Part shown: in pieces, positions 1-11,197 of the stretch | Layout: every line of letters starts with the position of its first letter | How positions within the stretch are numbered: position 1 is the first letter of the stretch | The notes under the pieces: model-generated | What the model saw: the letters and a program-made list of their open reading frames with translations, nothing else | Databases searched by the model: none | Told to the model about the DNA's origin: nothing | Position numbers and translations under genes: made by a program | NCBI GenBank assembly: GCA_965649825.1 | Contig: OZ287696.1 | Span: 1,674,001-1,738,000, forward strand | Direction of reading: 5' to 3' | From: Penicillus capitatus | Lineage: Eukaryota; Chlorophyta | DNA length: 64,000 nucleotides

Positions 1-1023
1 TTTCCACACGAGCCATAGAGGCGGATCGCCTTGGTGGTAATCCACCCCACTCGTATCTCCACTGTACATTAAACTCGTCTTCTCGCCCTTCCAGTACTGC
101 GAGGTCTCGGAATCTGCGAAGAAAAATGTATGGTCGGTTGGAAGGGTGGTGGTTTATGGCAGAGTGCCTTCTTCGAAGGCAGTGATGAAGTGTGCACAGC
201 ATCGTTTGGGAAGACGCATGAGACGTTCGTTCATCCACACCTCTGCCTCTCCAAATTCTTTGGCCTGTTGGTATGGATGGACATCGTCTTTGTGGGGGAG
301 AGAGATGGAAATCTACTTTCTTCACGACGGCCTCCATCGATGTCCCGTATTCTGTAATCAGATCTGCCTTGTAGACCATACCGAAACCACCGCCCCCCAG
401 TTTCTTGCCAAGTGTCAAATCATCCTGCGGAGGCGCAGATGCATTCTTATCCAATGACGAGGCTGATGGCTGTGTCACTTTATTATAGATTTTGGCATTC
501 TGTCGCTGGAGAGCAGCCAGCAAATAGAAATCGATCACACCTGGCAATACCCCTGAACACACTTAGTGTCACACTTGAGATGATGGAGACAGCAAGAGTG
601 ACCAGGTGTCGCAAACAAGTAACAGAGAGCAGCCGCAATGAGGCACAGACCGAGAGGGGCGATACCATGATGTTCCATTCTTAGTGAAGGATCTAAAGTA
701 CTGCAGCAACACAGAAAGCTTCACGAAGCAGGCCGTCCCTTTAACAGATGTTCTGAGCACCTTCTGTAAATCATATCGCCGCAGATCACGCTCGAACATG
801 GAAGTGTGACGCTCTCATAGGCAAAGTGTAAACCATTGACCAGTTCTGTGCCATGCGTCTGAAGGAAGGACCCGAACATATCGTGACCAACGGCGTGGTG
901 TCGCGTCAAACATCGGACGCCCTTCAGTCCAGTTGGCGAAAGCAACGTCTGCTGGGAGCAGGGTATGAAACGTCCTTGCACGACATCTCCTGTTCTCCCT
1001 GCAAGACCCAGATGAAAACGCAT
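1..1023 (-). CDS. STN7/STN8-like thylakoid protein kinase (3' end outside window)
   Basis: Serine/threonine kinase of the plastid state-transition family, which phosphorylates light-harvesting or photosystem II proteins in thylakoids. After removing four introns the protein starts MRFHLGLAG, has a hydrophobic segment around [17 protein letters not shown], then [14 protein letters not shown], the layout that precedes the kinase domain in plant STN proteins. The glycine loop reads [18 protein letters not shown], followed by an [13 protein letters not shown] stretch typical of this family and PLWLVWK at the window edge. The catalytic loop lies beyond base 1. One intron (114-167) must use a GC donor, because unspliced reading hits a stop and no GT fits. 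The plastid location is inferred from family membership; the extreme N-terminus is less certain. Confidence 0.8.
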
Positions 1024-1142
1024 GATCGTAACGCAACAACACGGCAGTCAACGTACGACAGGAAAGATGCTATATGTATGATGTGACAGCATGATGAAAC
1101 GACGTCTGCCGCCGCTCTTTCTGTTGACGACTGTCGAGCCAG

Positions 1143-3043
1143 ATGTCTGGCGCTCCTCTATTGCAAGAAGGCGCTTCGGAAGAGAAGGGCGAAAATGCCC
1201 GACTCGTAATGCATTTCTCTGCCGCGACCTTGGTGCTGTATGACTATCCAGGCGTCATTTATCGGAGCGTTTGCCATTTCGGACATGATCAAGACCACAC
1301 TCGGGCCAAAAGGAATGGTAGGGTGGCAGTGGAGATGTCCTCGAGACAGAGCTTCTCTTTGCGATGCAGGACAAGATTCTGCAGAGCACTGGACGCGGAG
1401 AATCGGTGACGGTGACCAACGATGGCGCGACGATACTGAAATCGATCTACGTCGACAATCCAGCCGCCAAAGTGCTCATCGACATCTCCAAGGTCCAGGA
1501 CGATGAAGTGGGAGATGGAACCACATCGGTTGTGGTACTGGCCGGGGAGTTGCTCAAAGAGGCAGAACAGCTCGTCAATCAAAAAATCCATCCCATGACA
1601 ATTATCGCCGGATTCCGTGCCGCCTGCGACGTGGCCAAAGGAGCACTGGAGGCAGCAACGTTTCAACATTCAGCTACATCTGGTGACCACAGATCATCCT
1701 TGATGCCACTGTGCGACGCACTGTGTGGCAGAGGCGTTCAAAGAAGATCTGTTGAATATTGCCAAGACAACATTGAGCTCCAAGATTTTGCAGCAGGACA
1801 AAGAGATTTTTGCACAGATTGCTGTGGACGCCATTCTGAGATTGAAGGGCTCTGGGAATCTGGAATCGATTCATCTGATTAAGAAACAGGGAGGATCGTT
1901 GAGAGAGTCTTTTTTGGATGACGGTTACATCCTAGACAAAAAAATCGGCATTGGACAGCCAACGCGCATGGAAAACGCAAAGATCTTGGTGGCCAACACG
2001 GCGATGGACACGGACAAAATCAAGATCTATGGAGCACGTGTCCGTGTGGATTCCATCGCAAAGGTGGGCGAGATTGAAAAAGCGGAAAGAGAAAAAATGA
2101 GAACAAAGTGTGAGAAGATCATCCAGCATGGCATCAACTGCTTCGTCAATCGCCAACTCATCTACAACTTTCCTGAAGAGATCTTTGCAGATGCAGGCGT
2201 CTTGGCCATTGAACACGCCGATTTCGATGGTACATGGCCAGTCACATCGCTCACTCAATCTCACTCTTATCAATACATCTAGGAATCGAGAGACTGGCTC
2301 TGGTGACTGGAGGCGAAATCGCATCGACGTTTGACGACCCTGAACACCTCAAGTTGGGACACTGTGACCTGATTGAGGAGATCATGATCGGAGAAGACAA
2401 GGTCATCAAGTTCTCGGGATGTGCCATGGGAGAAGCCTGTACCATCGTTCTCCGAGGTGCCAGCATGCACATCTTGGACGAAGCTGAAAGATCTCTCCAC
2501 GATGCCCTCTGCGTTCTGCAACAGGTTTCTCCTGCACTCGACAATGCGCCAGAAATGCATTGGCGATGTCTAGACAGTACAAGATGCGCGTGTCGTTTAT
2601 GGAGGTGGCTATCCAGAAATGCGGATGGCACGCGAAGTCGATGCGCTGGCCATGATGACGCCGGGGAAGAAATCTCTGGCCATCAGTGCCTTTGCCAAGG
2701 CATTGAGATCCATCCCGACCATCATCTCAGACAATGCCGGACTGGATGCTACGGAAATCGTGTCCAATCTCCGCGCAGCACATTCGGAGAAAGAGAGAGA
2801 AACGAGCGCTGCTCCTGGCATCGATGTGCTCACCGGAGCCGTGGGCGACATGAAAGCGCTCGGTATCTACGAATCCTTCAGAGTCAAGAACCAGGTCGGC
2901 GGCACCTATTCGCTATGTCATCCATCCACACGTCACATCATAACCGTGTCTAGGTCCTGTTGTCGGCCACCGAGGCAGCCGAGATGATACTCCGCGTCGA
3001 CGAGATTATCAAGAGTGCCCCGAGGCCCAGAACAGAAGAATGA
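1143..3043 (+). CDS. CCT2: T-complex protein 1 subunit beta (CCT2)
   Basis: Subunit of the cytosolic group II chaperonin TRiC/CCT, which folds actin, tubulin and other proteins in an ATP-dependent ring. Spliced reading gives [12 protein letters not shown], the ATP-binding DGATIL and [15 protein letters not shown], a FINRQLIYN-like stretch ([13 protein letters not shown]) diagnostic of the beta subunit, [11 protein letters not shown] and a complete C-terminus ([18 protein letters not shown]). Six introns of about 46-58 nt restore a continuous family alignment: for example one near 1683-1730 joins ATSEAFKED, one near 2231-2281 joins DGIERLALV, and the last is 2896-2953. Length and order match the family from start to stop, so both ends are well supported. 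It is the only chaperonin gene in the window. Confidence 0.95.
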
Positions 3044-3130
3044 TGGACAGACAGATGTCACATCAAAACTGTTGTTCTCTGCCTTGTTTCAAAAAAACTT
3101 CTTAACAGTGAGCCATGTTCCATCATCTCG

Positions 3131-3509
3131 TTACTGAGCATCTTCAGGCGGTTTCACATTTGGCGGCAGTTTGATGTTTTTCTCTTTCATCTGACGATAG
3201 AGCTCAGCATAGAAGGCGCGCTTCTCTTCAGGCATCTGGTCTTGTGCCTCCACCCGCTTCACAGCTTCAATATGCGTCGCCCTATGATACGAGCCGCGTC
3301 CAACCGTCCCACTGGCATTTCTACCCACTTTGCATAGAATCCTGTCTGAATCATGAAATACTCCACGCCCATGCCGAGCTACGATCGATGATGCACACAG
3401 ACTATGCGTTAGAACGATGCGTCGACCAGATGGCGGTATCTAGTACCACGAAGGAGCATACCGCAATTCTTGCGTAGAAGTTGAGCAGATCGTGGTGATG
3501 CGGCATCAT
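3131..3509 (-). CDS. small single-span membrane protein, function unknown
   Basis: Three exons joined by two short GT-AG introns encode about 82 residues. It starts MMPHHHDLLNFYARIA, has one likely membrane segment (ARIALGMGVEYFMIQTGFY), then a charged helix (EEKRAFYAELYRQMKEKNI) and a Pro-rich tail ending PPEDAQ. The pattern of a short N-terminal matrix-like part, one transmembrane helix and a basic or charged helix resembles small inner-mitochondrial-membrane assembly factors, but I recognise no specific family. It diverges from the KH gene, with start codons about 90 bp apart, so the two probably share a promoter region. Reading-frame continuity across both introns supports a real gene. 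Confidence 0.55.
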
Positions 3510-3600
3510 TTGGACGTCGTCATCGCGTGTTGTTGATTTGCCGTTGTTCTCTCGTCTCCAGCGTCGAGGCCGCTGTCTCTGTTCGAGAAAGTGAATTTTC

Positions 3601-4729
3601 ATGGATCGCAGTGGTGTTTACGGTCCTCCTTTTCAGCCGCCTATGCAGAACCAATATGCCGCCTCGGGTCGTGGACAAGGTTTCTACCTCCATCAGCCGC
3701 AACTCGAGCGCAAGCGTTCGTCTGAAGAGCTGGAGGACATAACGCCAGTCGTAACGAAACGCCATTTGAGCGAAGCCGAGACGGTGTTTCGTCTTCTGCT
3801 ACCCGAGACGCGACTCCACGCCGTTATGAATGGCGCCGGGGATGTTCAGTTAGCCAACGGCTGTCAGCTGCGTCTCTGCGAGCGCGTACCGCATTGCGAG
3901 GAACGCGTGATCGTCATTTCGGCGAAAGACGAGCGAAAGGATGATGCGAATGTCGCGATGCAGGGACTGCTCGACTCGGTCCGGCGCGCATTGAGTGCTG
4001 AGCAGAGTGTACGCGAGGCTTCGCGTCAAACGGCGAATCCTCTGTACATGGTGCGCCTGCTCATCAACCGAACACAAGCAGGAGCCGTCATTGGAAAGGG
4101 AGGCAGTCTCAACAAAGACATTCGCGAACGCACTGGTGCATATTCGAAGATCTTGACAACAGAAGATATTCCCATATGCGCCCTACACAACGACAGAGTC
4201 GTGCAAGTGCGTCATCTCCATACATCTGCCAATCCTGTCATGTCATTGTCACTCTTTTTGAGATGTCTATGCCCCCAAGCATGGATGTGATGTGACAGTT
4301 GTGATATGGGTGTAGGTGACTGGGTCCGTCGAGCAGGTGATGGCTGGAATGGAGATTATTGCACGGCAGTTGCGTGATAATGTTCCCAAAGAGCGTCCGG
4401 GCGGCCCGCCGCCTTGCCTGTCAGTTTTGTCTGGATTCACACTGTACTATGCTCATGAAGCCCCGCCTTACATCCCTGCTACAGACTACGGCCGACCCAT
4501 CATTCTTCACAATGCATTACCGTCCACTTCATTTCAGATTCCGGTCTCTCCTGCGCCGAATCACATGTATGGACATCGGCCACCTCCCGCAGGATACGCT
4601 GCTCCGTTCACGCCTCCAGCTGGAGGACTGCGAATGTACAGTCAGCCTCCACTCATGTATCCATCGCCCCAGGGGCGTCCACCTCCGTACAATGGAACGG
4701 GGGCTCATCCTTCCTACTACTACGGTTGA
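3601..4729 (+). CDS. KH-domain RNA-binding protein with Pro/Tyr/Gly-rich tail
   Basis: Predicted RNA-binding protein of the PCBP/hnRNP K-like KH family. The first exon encodes an N-terminal Q/P/Y-rich segment, a KH-like fold beginning VFRLLLPETRLHAVM, and a clear second KH domain, MVRLLINRTQAGAVIGKGGS, with the GxxG loop GKGG. A 109-nt intron (4207-4315) with GTGCGT donor interrupts the KH domain; the next exon resumes VTGSVEQVMAGMEIIARQL. The C-terminal 90 residues are low complexity (HMYGHRPPPAGY, RPPPYNGTG, SYYYG), typical of proteins in RNP granules. The intron is about twice the usual size here and contains both TCACTCTT and TGTGACA. Role in splicing or mRNA control is inferred from family only. 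Confidence 0.8.
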
Positions 4730-4795
4730 GTGTAGAAAGCACTGTGCTGCAGTTTGTCATAGTTAATTGAGCTGAAGATGAGACGTGATGGGTGG

Positions 4796-4825
4796 AATGG
4801 ATGGTTGAATGGTTGAATGGTTGGC
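4796..4825. repeat. short tandem repeat (AATGGTTG-like unit)
   Basis: About three tandem copies of an eight-base unit (aatggttg) lie just 3' of the KH gene, between convergent genes. No coding potential or known element is evident. Confidence 0.7.
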
Positions 4826-4965
4826 TGATTGCTGGAAGGAATGCGAAGTTGTTCACCTAACTTTCGTGAGGTTGTTTGTTCATTGCTGATGATTGTTTCT
4901 TTCGCAACAAATTTGCTTCAAGCTGAATGCAGCGGGTGATTTTTAACGGAGCCTCCTCTTTGGGC

Positions 4966-6178
4966 TTATGGATTGGTAATGTGATGTTTTTTACGTCTTT
5001 TGGGAACGGGATCCGAAGCTGTAGGGATTTCTAACCATGCCACTTCGCCTTTTTCAATCAGCTGCTTCAGATTCACTTCTTCTGCCTCCTCTGCATTCAT
5101 TCTGACTCGCAACATTCTCAGTGAGTGACCTGCCTGCCTGTTTCGTAGAGGAGAGTTGCTGTCGCTTGGGAGGTGTTGACAGACTGAACGAATCCGTTCC
5201 ACCACTGATTATCATCTGGCCAAAAAACACTTAACCACGATCCCGTCAATCCCTCGGAAATGTCTTCAGATTTCAGTAAACGTCGCTGTTTCCTGCGGGT
5301 CTTCTTGGCCTTTGTGACAATGACATGTGCTGCCTGAATGAACCAACAACCGTCTGACGACTTATGTCTATTCTCTAGCCACGAAGTAGACATTACCTCT
5401 TCGACGGCAACGACATCGCCGACGCGATCTGGTGGTAGTTTCCCTACAAGCATCACCACCATAACGGCATCGCCCTCCGTATCTCACACTTTTGTTTCAG
5501 GAACATGTGTGAGTGAGATCGATCACCTTTGATCTCTTTCAGTTTCTCAAGAGTGCTTTCCATCATCTCTCCAATGGCATGCGCCTCTTTCTCTGTATCC
5601 ATACCCATTTCCTCCTTTTCAGCATCCAATTGACGTATCGACTGCCGTGTCTTGTCTTGTTGCGCTTGCAAGGATTGCAGTTTCTGTTCAATGGTCTCGG
5701 ACGCAACGGGTATACCCACTTGGTCTCCGCTGATCCCCATGTCACTCAACAGCGAATGCGAGATGCCCAGTGCATTGGCCTTGCGTGCTGCTTTCAGAAC
5801 CTGCCGCTCGGCACTGACTCTGGCGTTGTTGGCATCTTCCTGCGCCGTTTTCATTCCTGTACCTCCAGAAGAGCCATTCCTATCCGTCATCTCACACACT
5901 TACCCTCCAAGATCATACCTTCAATGTTCACGGTATGTTTGCTTCGAGTTCTTCTCTTGTACAGAACGGGAATCTGAGGAGCCCATCTGCCGAGGCTGAG
6001 GTGACGTGGAGAATGGTACCAAGATTTGGGCCTCATCCGGTGAGTCCTGTGCATTGGATGCGGTAGCCCACAACTCTGCTATCTCTTCAGCGCGTTGACA
6101 GTACAGCTCTGCGGCACGGGCGTCGTGCAAGTGCTCAGGTGTGCCTTCCTGGCAATAGCAGATTGCCAATCTACGCAT
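4966..6178 (-). CDS. Tudor-like domain protein with coiled coil, possible splicing-factor relative
   Basis: A multi-exon gene. A helical, charged region (AERQVLKAARKANALG, then EQKLQSLQAQQDKTRQSIRQ) is followed by GKLPPDRVGDVVAVEE and a C-terminal Tudor-like barrel: GSWLSVFWPDDNQWWNGFV, TATLLYETGR, EEVNLKQLIEKGEVAWLEIP. The pattern of aromatic residues, YETG and a following EEV fits Tudor domains that bind methylated Arg or Lys, as in SMN/SPF30, but I cannot name the orthologue. One intron of 86 nt restores the frame between EKLKEIKG and KLPP. The first exon (from 6178) carries DARAAELYCQRAEEIAELW, which resembles a MIT-type helix; its join to the rest is the weakest part and it could belong to a different gene. 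The Tudor join near 5116 is also ambiguous. Confidence 0.5.
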
Positions 6179-6309
6179 CCACGACGGCCATTCCGATCTC
6201 CTTATGGAATGGTGGCAGACCCTGTGAGCTCGCAGCCAATATGAAAAGGGCGCATTGTCGTCATGACGGCTATTGGTGTCGTACAGACATCCTCTAGCCT
6301 CATATCCGC

Positions 6310-7288
6310 ATGAACCTGTCTCGTCTTCTCGTTCTCGGGGCGATTGCTTGTGTGGCTATCGCTGTCGGTGTAACGCTCATGGGAAAGGGCACTAGCGACT
6401 GGACCGTCCTGAAAACCATCTGGTTTGGACGTATCTCAGGGAAAACACATTCAGAACGCCTCGAGTCCTTCTACGCACCCCAAGCCGCATCCTATGATAC
6501 CTTTAGAGATCGTTTCTTATGGGCTCGGGCACCTCTCCTTCGACAGCTCGGGAAAGAAATGGGAGACAGGAGGGGTCTCATTTGGGTCGATCTGGGTGGC
6601 GGTACAGCATCCAATGTGGAGATGATGGATGCGATCCTGCCATTGGACCGCTTCGAAGCCATCTATGTCGTCGATCTCTGCCATTCCCTCTGTGAAGAGG
6701 CCAAGAAACGCGTTCTCAACAAAGGCAAGAAACGAATGTGTGAGACTGGATGTGTGAGAGAGTGGCGGCTGTCTTTTCAGGATGGAAGAATGTCTATATC
6801 ATCGAACACGACGCCTGTACGTTCGTTCTGCCAGAGTCTTCTCCCCCTGCCCATCTTGTGACCTTCTCCTACGCCTTGAGCATGATCCCCAACTTCATCC
6901 AGGCAGTCGATCAGGCACAAATGATGATGGATCAGGATGGATGGTTGGGTGTCTGCGATTTCTATGTCTCTGCCAAGTACGTCGTGTCAAAGTGTCCGAT
7001 TGCGAAGCGTGATGGACACCGTGCAGATACGATGTCCCCGCACGACAGATGTCATGGTTTCGCCGTTTCTTCTGGCAGATGACTTTCGATCTGGATGGCA
7101 TTTCTTTGGGCCATGAACGGCGTCTCTATTTGGAGAGTCGTTTCGTGACGAAGTGGGAAGAGAATGGTCAAGGGTCCATTCCATACGTTCCCCTGCTGCG
7201 AGCGCCTTGGTATGCCTGGATTGGCAAGAGGGCATCGAACAGAGAAGAGGAAAAGCAATCGAGCGATCGAGTGCTCCTTCTCGAATAA
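6310..7288 (+). CDS. betaine lipid synthase-type methyltransferase (BtaB-like domain)
   Basis: SAM-dependent methyltransferase matching the domain of betaine lipid synthase (BTA1/BtaB) that methylates the headgroup to make diacylglyceryl-trimethylhomoserine-type membrane lipids. Evidence: FYAPQAASYDTFRDRFLWAR, the SAM motif WVDLGGGTASNVEMMD, IYVVDLCHSLCEEAKKR, KGWKNVYIIEHDA, FSYALSMIPNF and GVCDFYVSAK. After the second intron RRFFWQMTFDLDG follows. An N-terminal hydrophobic segment (residues about 5-24) suggests membrane anchoring. Intron 1 (6725-6780) uses a GC donor, required to join NKG to WKN. The intron near 6980 joins SAK to YDVPARQM. The length is that of one domain; the BtaA-type partner domain fused in known BTA1 enzymes is absent here. 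Confidence 0.75.
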
Positions 7289-7315
7289 AAACAGATTATG
7301 TCTCCGCCGTAGCAG

Positions 7316-8369
7316 TTAGCAAATTTCTCGCCGTTGTCTGTATACAGAGATGGATCCGTAAAGAATTAAGAATACAGAGATGATGAGGGCGACAATATCG
7401 TCCAACCACCACAGATCCGGGTCGAGGTCATAGACAACAGTCGACAACAGGATCCCTAAACGTATGAAACTTCTAATAATCTGTGGCATGCATGAGAGGC
7501 AGACTTACCTACGGACAACAAAGAGACAGCAACGGAGGACACTCCGTCTTTGTACAGGGAAGGAGAATTCAGTTCTTTCTGCGCCAAACACAAAAGTGTT
7601 CGTTTGTGCAAGCGGTTTGATGAAGGGACGTACAGCAATTCTGAATTTCATGGATGCCAGGACAGCCAAGAAGACAGCAGAGACAGCAGAGATGACGAGC
7701 AGTACCTCCGCTACAGAACACACGAACTCTGAGCGATCGAGCTAGGGATGGATGACAGCCAGACCATCTTCTTCCCGTTCGTGGTGGACAATGTGGACAA
7801 TGGCCTGGATGGCCACAAACAGGCCGATGAATACAAACTGTATCACACATTGCCCCGTGAGGACATGTATCGTTCGCATCTGAACCTCACGGTCAGTGCA
7901 ATTCCGAAAGAAGCGCGTTGCTCTCTCTTGTTAAGAGCTGTCTGTTTCTGCGCACTGTTCTTGTCCGAACTCCAGAAACGCCACAGAACGAGCACGGAGC
8001 TCCAGACATCGACAAAAGATTCCAGACCATATCCCAAGAGTGAGACACTGAGAGCACAAACATAAATCTCTCTCATACCAGAGCAAAAGTGTGACCGACC
8101 TGTCTGTTATGACTGAGAGAACAATGCCAAGGATACCGCCCACGAGAGTAAAGGCGATCGATGCGTAGGATACTTGACGAGCACTACGAATCCAGGACTT
8201 CTGATCTGTATCGCCCAGAATAGGGACATCGTCATCTTCACGCGTCCCCTGCCTTCCCTGTCACATCCATGACCATGTCACATAAGAGTGAGATGATAGG
8301 CAGCAACGAGAGTGCCTGCTCGACATCGAATGTCTCGATGCGCTTGGTCGGAACCGTCGTTCCATCCAT
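7316..8369 (-). CDS. TMEM163-like cation-efflux membrane protein
   Basis: Multi-span membrane protein of the TMEM163/cation-efflux superfamily, implicated in zinc transport in animals. Seven exons encode MDGTTVPTKRIETFDVEQ, then helices ARQVSYASIAFTLVGGILG, GYGLESFVDVWSSVLVLWRF (the acidic E-D-V-WSS pattern of helix 2), FVFIGLFVAIQAIVHI, VLLVISAVSAVFLAVLASMKF, NSPSLYKDGVSSVAVSLL, and WWLDDIVALIISVFLILYG. The N-S/K-D-G and WWLD motifs are characteristic. Intron 8249-8315 has a GC donor after CAG and contains both CTCACTCTT and TGTGACA. It is divergent from the uL30m gene, about 160 bp apart. Substrate specificity is not readable from the sequence. Confidence 0.7.
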
Positions 8370-8530
8370 CTTCGTTTTTCGCTGTTTGAGTGTTCAGAGT
8401 CTCGGCCGCTACGAAGCGCACCAGACCGTCGAATCTTCCAAGAGATGTCTGCTGTAACGCTTTGATGTATCTGTCGTACAACTGCGCTTGTCATACGAGC
8501 GCATCATTGAATACGGCAATTTGTGGGAGG

Positions 8531-8809
8531 ATGGCAGAGAAGACGATTCGAACGCTCTATGTGACCTTGAAGCGCAGCTATGCTGGGACACCCGATACAA
8601 TGGTCCGTACACTGAAGGCGTTAGGACTGCGCCGCCTCCACCAGACCGTGCGCAAGTCGAACAATTCACGCGTTCGAGGGGCTCTCCTCAAAGTGCGCCA
8701 TTTGGTGTTGATCGAGACGGATGAACTCTATGAGAAACGCCGCCAGGCAGAACGCGATGCCATGCGGCTGAGGGATCCCGTTTTCATCCAGCATGCCACT
8801 CTCAGATGA
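8531..8809 (+). CDS. mitochondrial large-subunit ribosomal protein uL30m
   Basis: A single-exon 92-residue protein with the whole L30 fold: KTIRTLYVTLKRSYAGTP, then TLKALGLRRLHQTVRKSNN and VRGALLKVRHLVLIETDEL. This matches bacterial-type L30 (short, no eukaryotic cytosolic L7 extension), so it should act in an organelle ribosome, most simply the mitochondrion. The ATG at 8531 precedes the domain directly; no cleavable presequence is obvious, which is common for this subunit. A plastid role is less likely because plastid ribosomes generally lack L30. Confidence 0.8.
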   Translation: MAEKTIRTLYVTLKRSYAGTPDTMVRTLKALGLRRLHQTVRKSNNSRVRGALLKVRHLVLIETDELYEKRRQAERDAMRLRDPVFIQHATLR

Positions 8810-8925
8810 CAGCGGCAGATGCACAATGACTTCAATAACAATCATTGTGCTGCGTTGCGAGTTTTTTTGAACCTGCTCCTTATTGCAGCGGTGCGTATAT
8901 ACATGTGCGTGTCTGTCGGTGTCTG

Positions 8926-9680
8926 ATGTCGCATTTGAGAGATGTAAGTCTGTATGTTCGTTCGTTCGCTCTCTCGTTCGAACGGTGCAATGACGGTATG
9001 CATACGTGTGGGCTTGTGCAGTGGTTCTCGGAAGTCGACTCGAATGGAGACGGCTTCATTGACGCAAAAGAACTCGAAATCGTTCTGCGCAAAGCCACAT
9101 TCAAGTTCGACAACAGCGGCATTGCGGCCCAAATGATTCGGTCAGATACACTGACTGTCTCGTCATGAGCAGCCCGTCCATCATCAGCGACTGTTGCTCA
9201 GGCTGCACGACCAGGACAATTCGGGGACGATCGATTTTGGCGAGTTCGAAAAGTTGCATGGTTTTCTCGTCGATTTGCAACACAAGTTCACCTGGTTCGA
9301 TCGGGACAAGAATTCATGGCTCACTCCTGATGAAGCATTCGAGGCCATAACGCAATGGGGTACCCCTACCGAACCCGACCATTCCTTCTTCTGTACGGGT
9401 TACGATGGCGTTAGGGTTCGAGTTGGATCAACCTGCGTTCATGCGGATGGTGAATGTCTTCGATCCTCAGCGGAAGGGACAGCTGAAGCTCGGCGATTTT
9501 ATCTCGATGATTCTCTTTCTCAAAAGCTGCAGGCAGATCTTTAAGGCGTTCGATCGAAACGACTGCGGGAGAATTAGGATGAGCTACAATCAGTTTGTCT
9601 ATGCCACGGGTAAGGCACGATATGGCTGTCAGCATACTTCGACCTCCTCGCCCAGTCCACTGGAGGACGTCCGACGGTAG
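8926..9680 (+). CDS. penta-EF-hand-type calcium-binding protein
   Basis: Calcium sensor with PEF-like repeats. A six-codon first exon (MSHLRD) joins through a 78-nt intron (8944-9021) to WFSEVDSNGDGFIDAKELE, a canonical EF-hand loop. Further loops: DQDNSGTIDFGEFEKL, FDRDKNSWLTPDEAFE, VFDPQRKGQLKLGDFISMI and FDRNDCGRIRMSYNQFV. The later loops have lost calcium ligands, as usual for this family. The join into the second loop is ambiguous: a 64-nt GC-donor intron gives the best family spacing (FDNSGIRLLLRLHD), while a shorter GT alternative inserts residues. The exact C-terminus beyond YATG is uncertain. Confidence 0.65.
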
Positions 9681-9744
9681 ATATCATCATCTGCTTAAGT
9701 ATTAGACAGTCACTCCTCACCGAACAAGGTCAAGTATGAACGTT

Positions 9745-10921
9745 CTAGAACAAGAAAGGAATCATCTTCCATCTCCTTGGATACTTGGGGCGTCCGTCTC
9801 GGCCGTCAAACATCTACATGCACTTTGCGTTTTTATGATATGGAATATGGTGACGGTACCTGAACCAGACGCTTGTGTTTTCCGTTTGCCCATTGTGCCA
9901 TTTGTACGGAACCGGCCAATGTGAAGAGCATACTTGTCAATGTCTGTGTTGCAATGGAGAATAAGACCCAAGCAGATATCTCCATGGTGTAATTGGCACA
10001 TGTAATGTATTCGAATAGGAACCCACGAGGAATCTTGTAGCCTTTCTCGCCCGTCTTGCGCAGACGCTGCAGGATGATGTGACAGTAGAGATTCGAAAAC
10101 TCGCAGATCACGGCAACGAAGAGTAGGATGTAAGCACGGAGGAGGGATGGAGGTCGGTAGAAAGGATGGTTGACGAAGTAGGAGATATAGGCAGCGAATC
10201 CCCAATAGTAGCTGCAGTTCTTGAACAGATTGCGAATGGGCATCGTCCCGTGACTGAATCTACACCACCGGCCAATGGCTCTGTCGACCTGTCACTTCAT
10301 GCTAGAGCGAGTGACCTATGAACGAGGAATGTTTCCAGGAGTCTCTTAATGTAATGGAAGCTCCAGAAGCCCAGTGCCAGTCTCTGGACGGTGTGATGCA
10401 ATATTGGTCCTCTACACGTCACATCACAACTAAAGAGCAAGCATGTGGTGGAAAGGACAGACGTGCTCCACCAGTAGATCCAGGGGAAGAAATAGAAGAG
10501 AGGATAGATCAGAAGCGGACCCAAATACTCCCAGAAAAACACGGTCGCGTAACCAACCTAACACGCCTCGGGCAAAAGTGTGAAAGAGTGAGGTGTGCGT
10601 ACCTGTGGGCCTAGATCCCGAAAATGGATCACAGATCCTTCCTGGATGCCATAGGATGCCAACGTTCCATCGTCTTCGAGGACCGTCCCTCGAGTCTCTC
10701 CCTTTTTCAACGGCAACGTGAAGCGCTGCCTCGAAGGGTAATACGTAGGTTTTCGTCCATGGAATCGTTTCTTCAGTTCCCTGACCGTATCCTGAAGCAA
10801 CACAGAACGCCATGTCTCCTATTGAGGTCCGTCCGTCACACATAGGTCACACATCGGGTTCAACAGTCAGGCCGTCTGGGATGAGCGGCTTTCCTTGGCG
10901 AGTGCGCACGTCAATCTTCAT
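9745..10921 (-). CDS. very-long-chain trans-2,3-enoyl-CoA reductase (TSC13/TECR)
   Basis: Final enzyme of the ER fatty-acid elongation cycle, reducing trans-2-enoyl-CoA with NADPH. The spliced protein begins with the ubiquitin-like N-terminal domain (MKIDVRTRQGKPLIPDG, TYYPSRQRFTLPLKKG, VIHFRDLGPQ), then membrane helices FFWEYLGPLLIYPLFYFF, the highly conserved SFHYIKRLLETFLVHRFSHG, NLFKNCSYYWGFAAYISY, the C-terminal IPRGFLFEYITCANYTMEI and the terminal YPRRWKMIPFLF. At least six introns of 45-60 nt were placed by family continuity. The product is full length and should be active. It diverges from the SDR gene, about 275 bp upstream. Confidence 0.9.
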
Positions 10922-11197
10922 CGATAGCGATCGGAAAGGAGAATGTGACGTTCGATGCATTTGATGTCAGGTGATGTTGGTTACACGTCGCCTGGTCTGG
11001 ACGAGGCTGACAGCGTGCAGAGGCATCTTGCCGCTTGGTCGGATGCACAGGTCACTCACGACAACATCCACGACTGACCCACCGTCAACGACGCCGCCAT
11101 CTCACCCGGCTCCGTCGGTAACGTCGCGGAAACCACAGATCGATCGTTGACTCGATAACAGGATTCCAAGGATGCATCCTCGAAGAATGAGGCTAAG

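Noticed and set aside
8940-9000. TTCGAAC words suggestive of a tRNA T-arm
   Set aside because: They lie inside an intron of the EF-hand gene, within simple ttcg repeats, and no cloverleaf partners are present.
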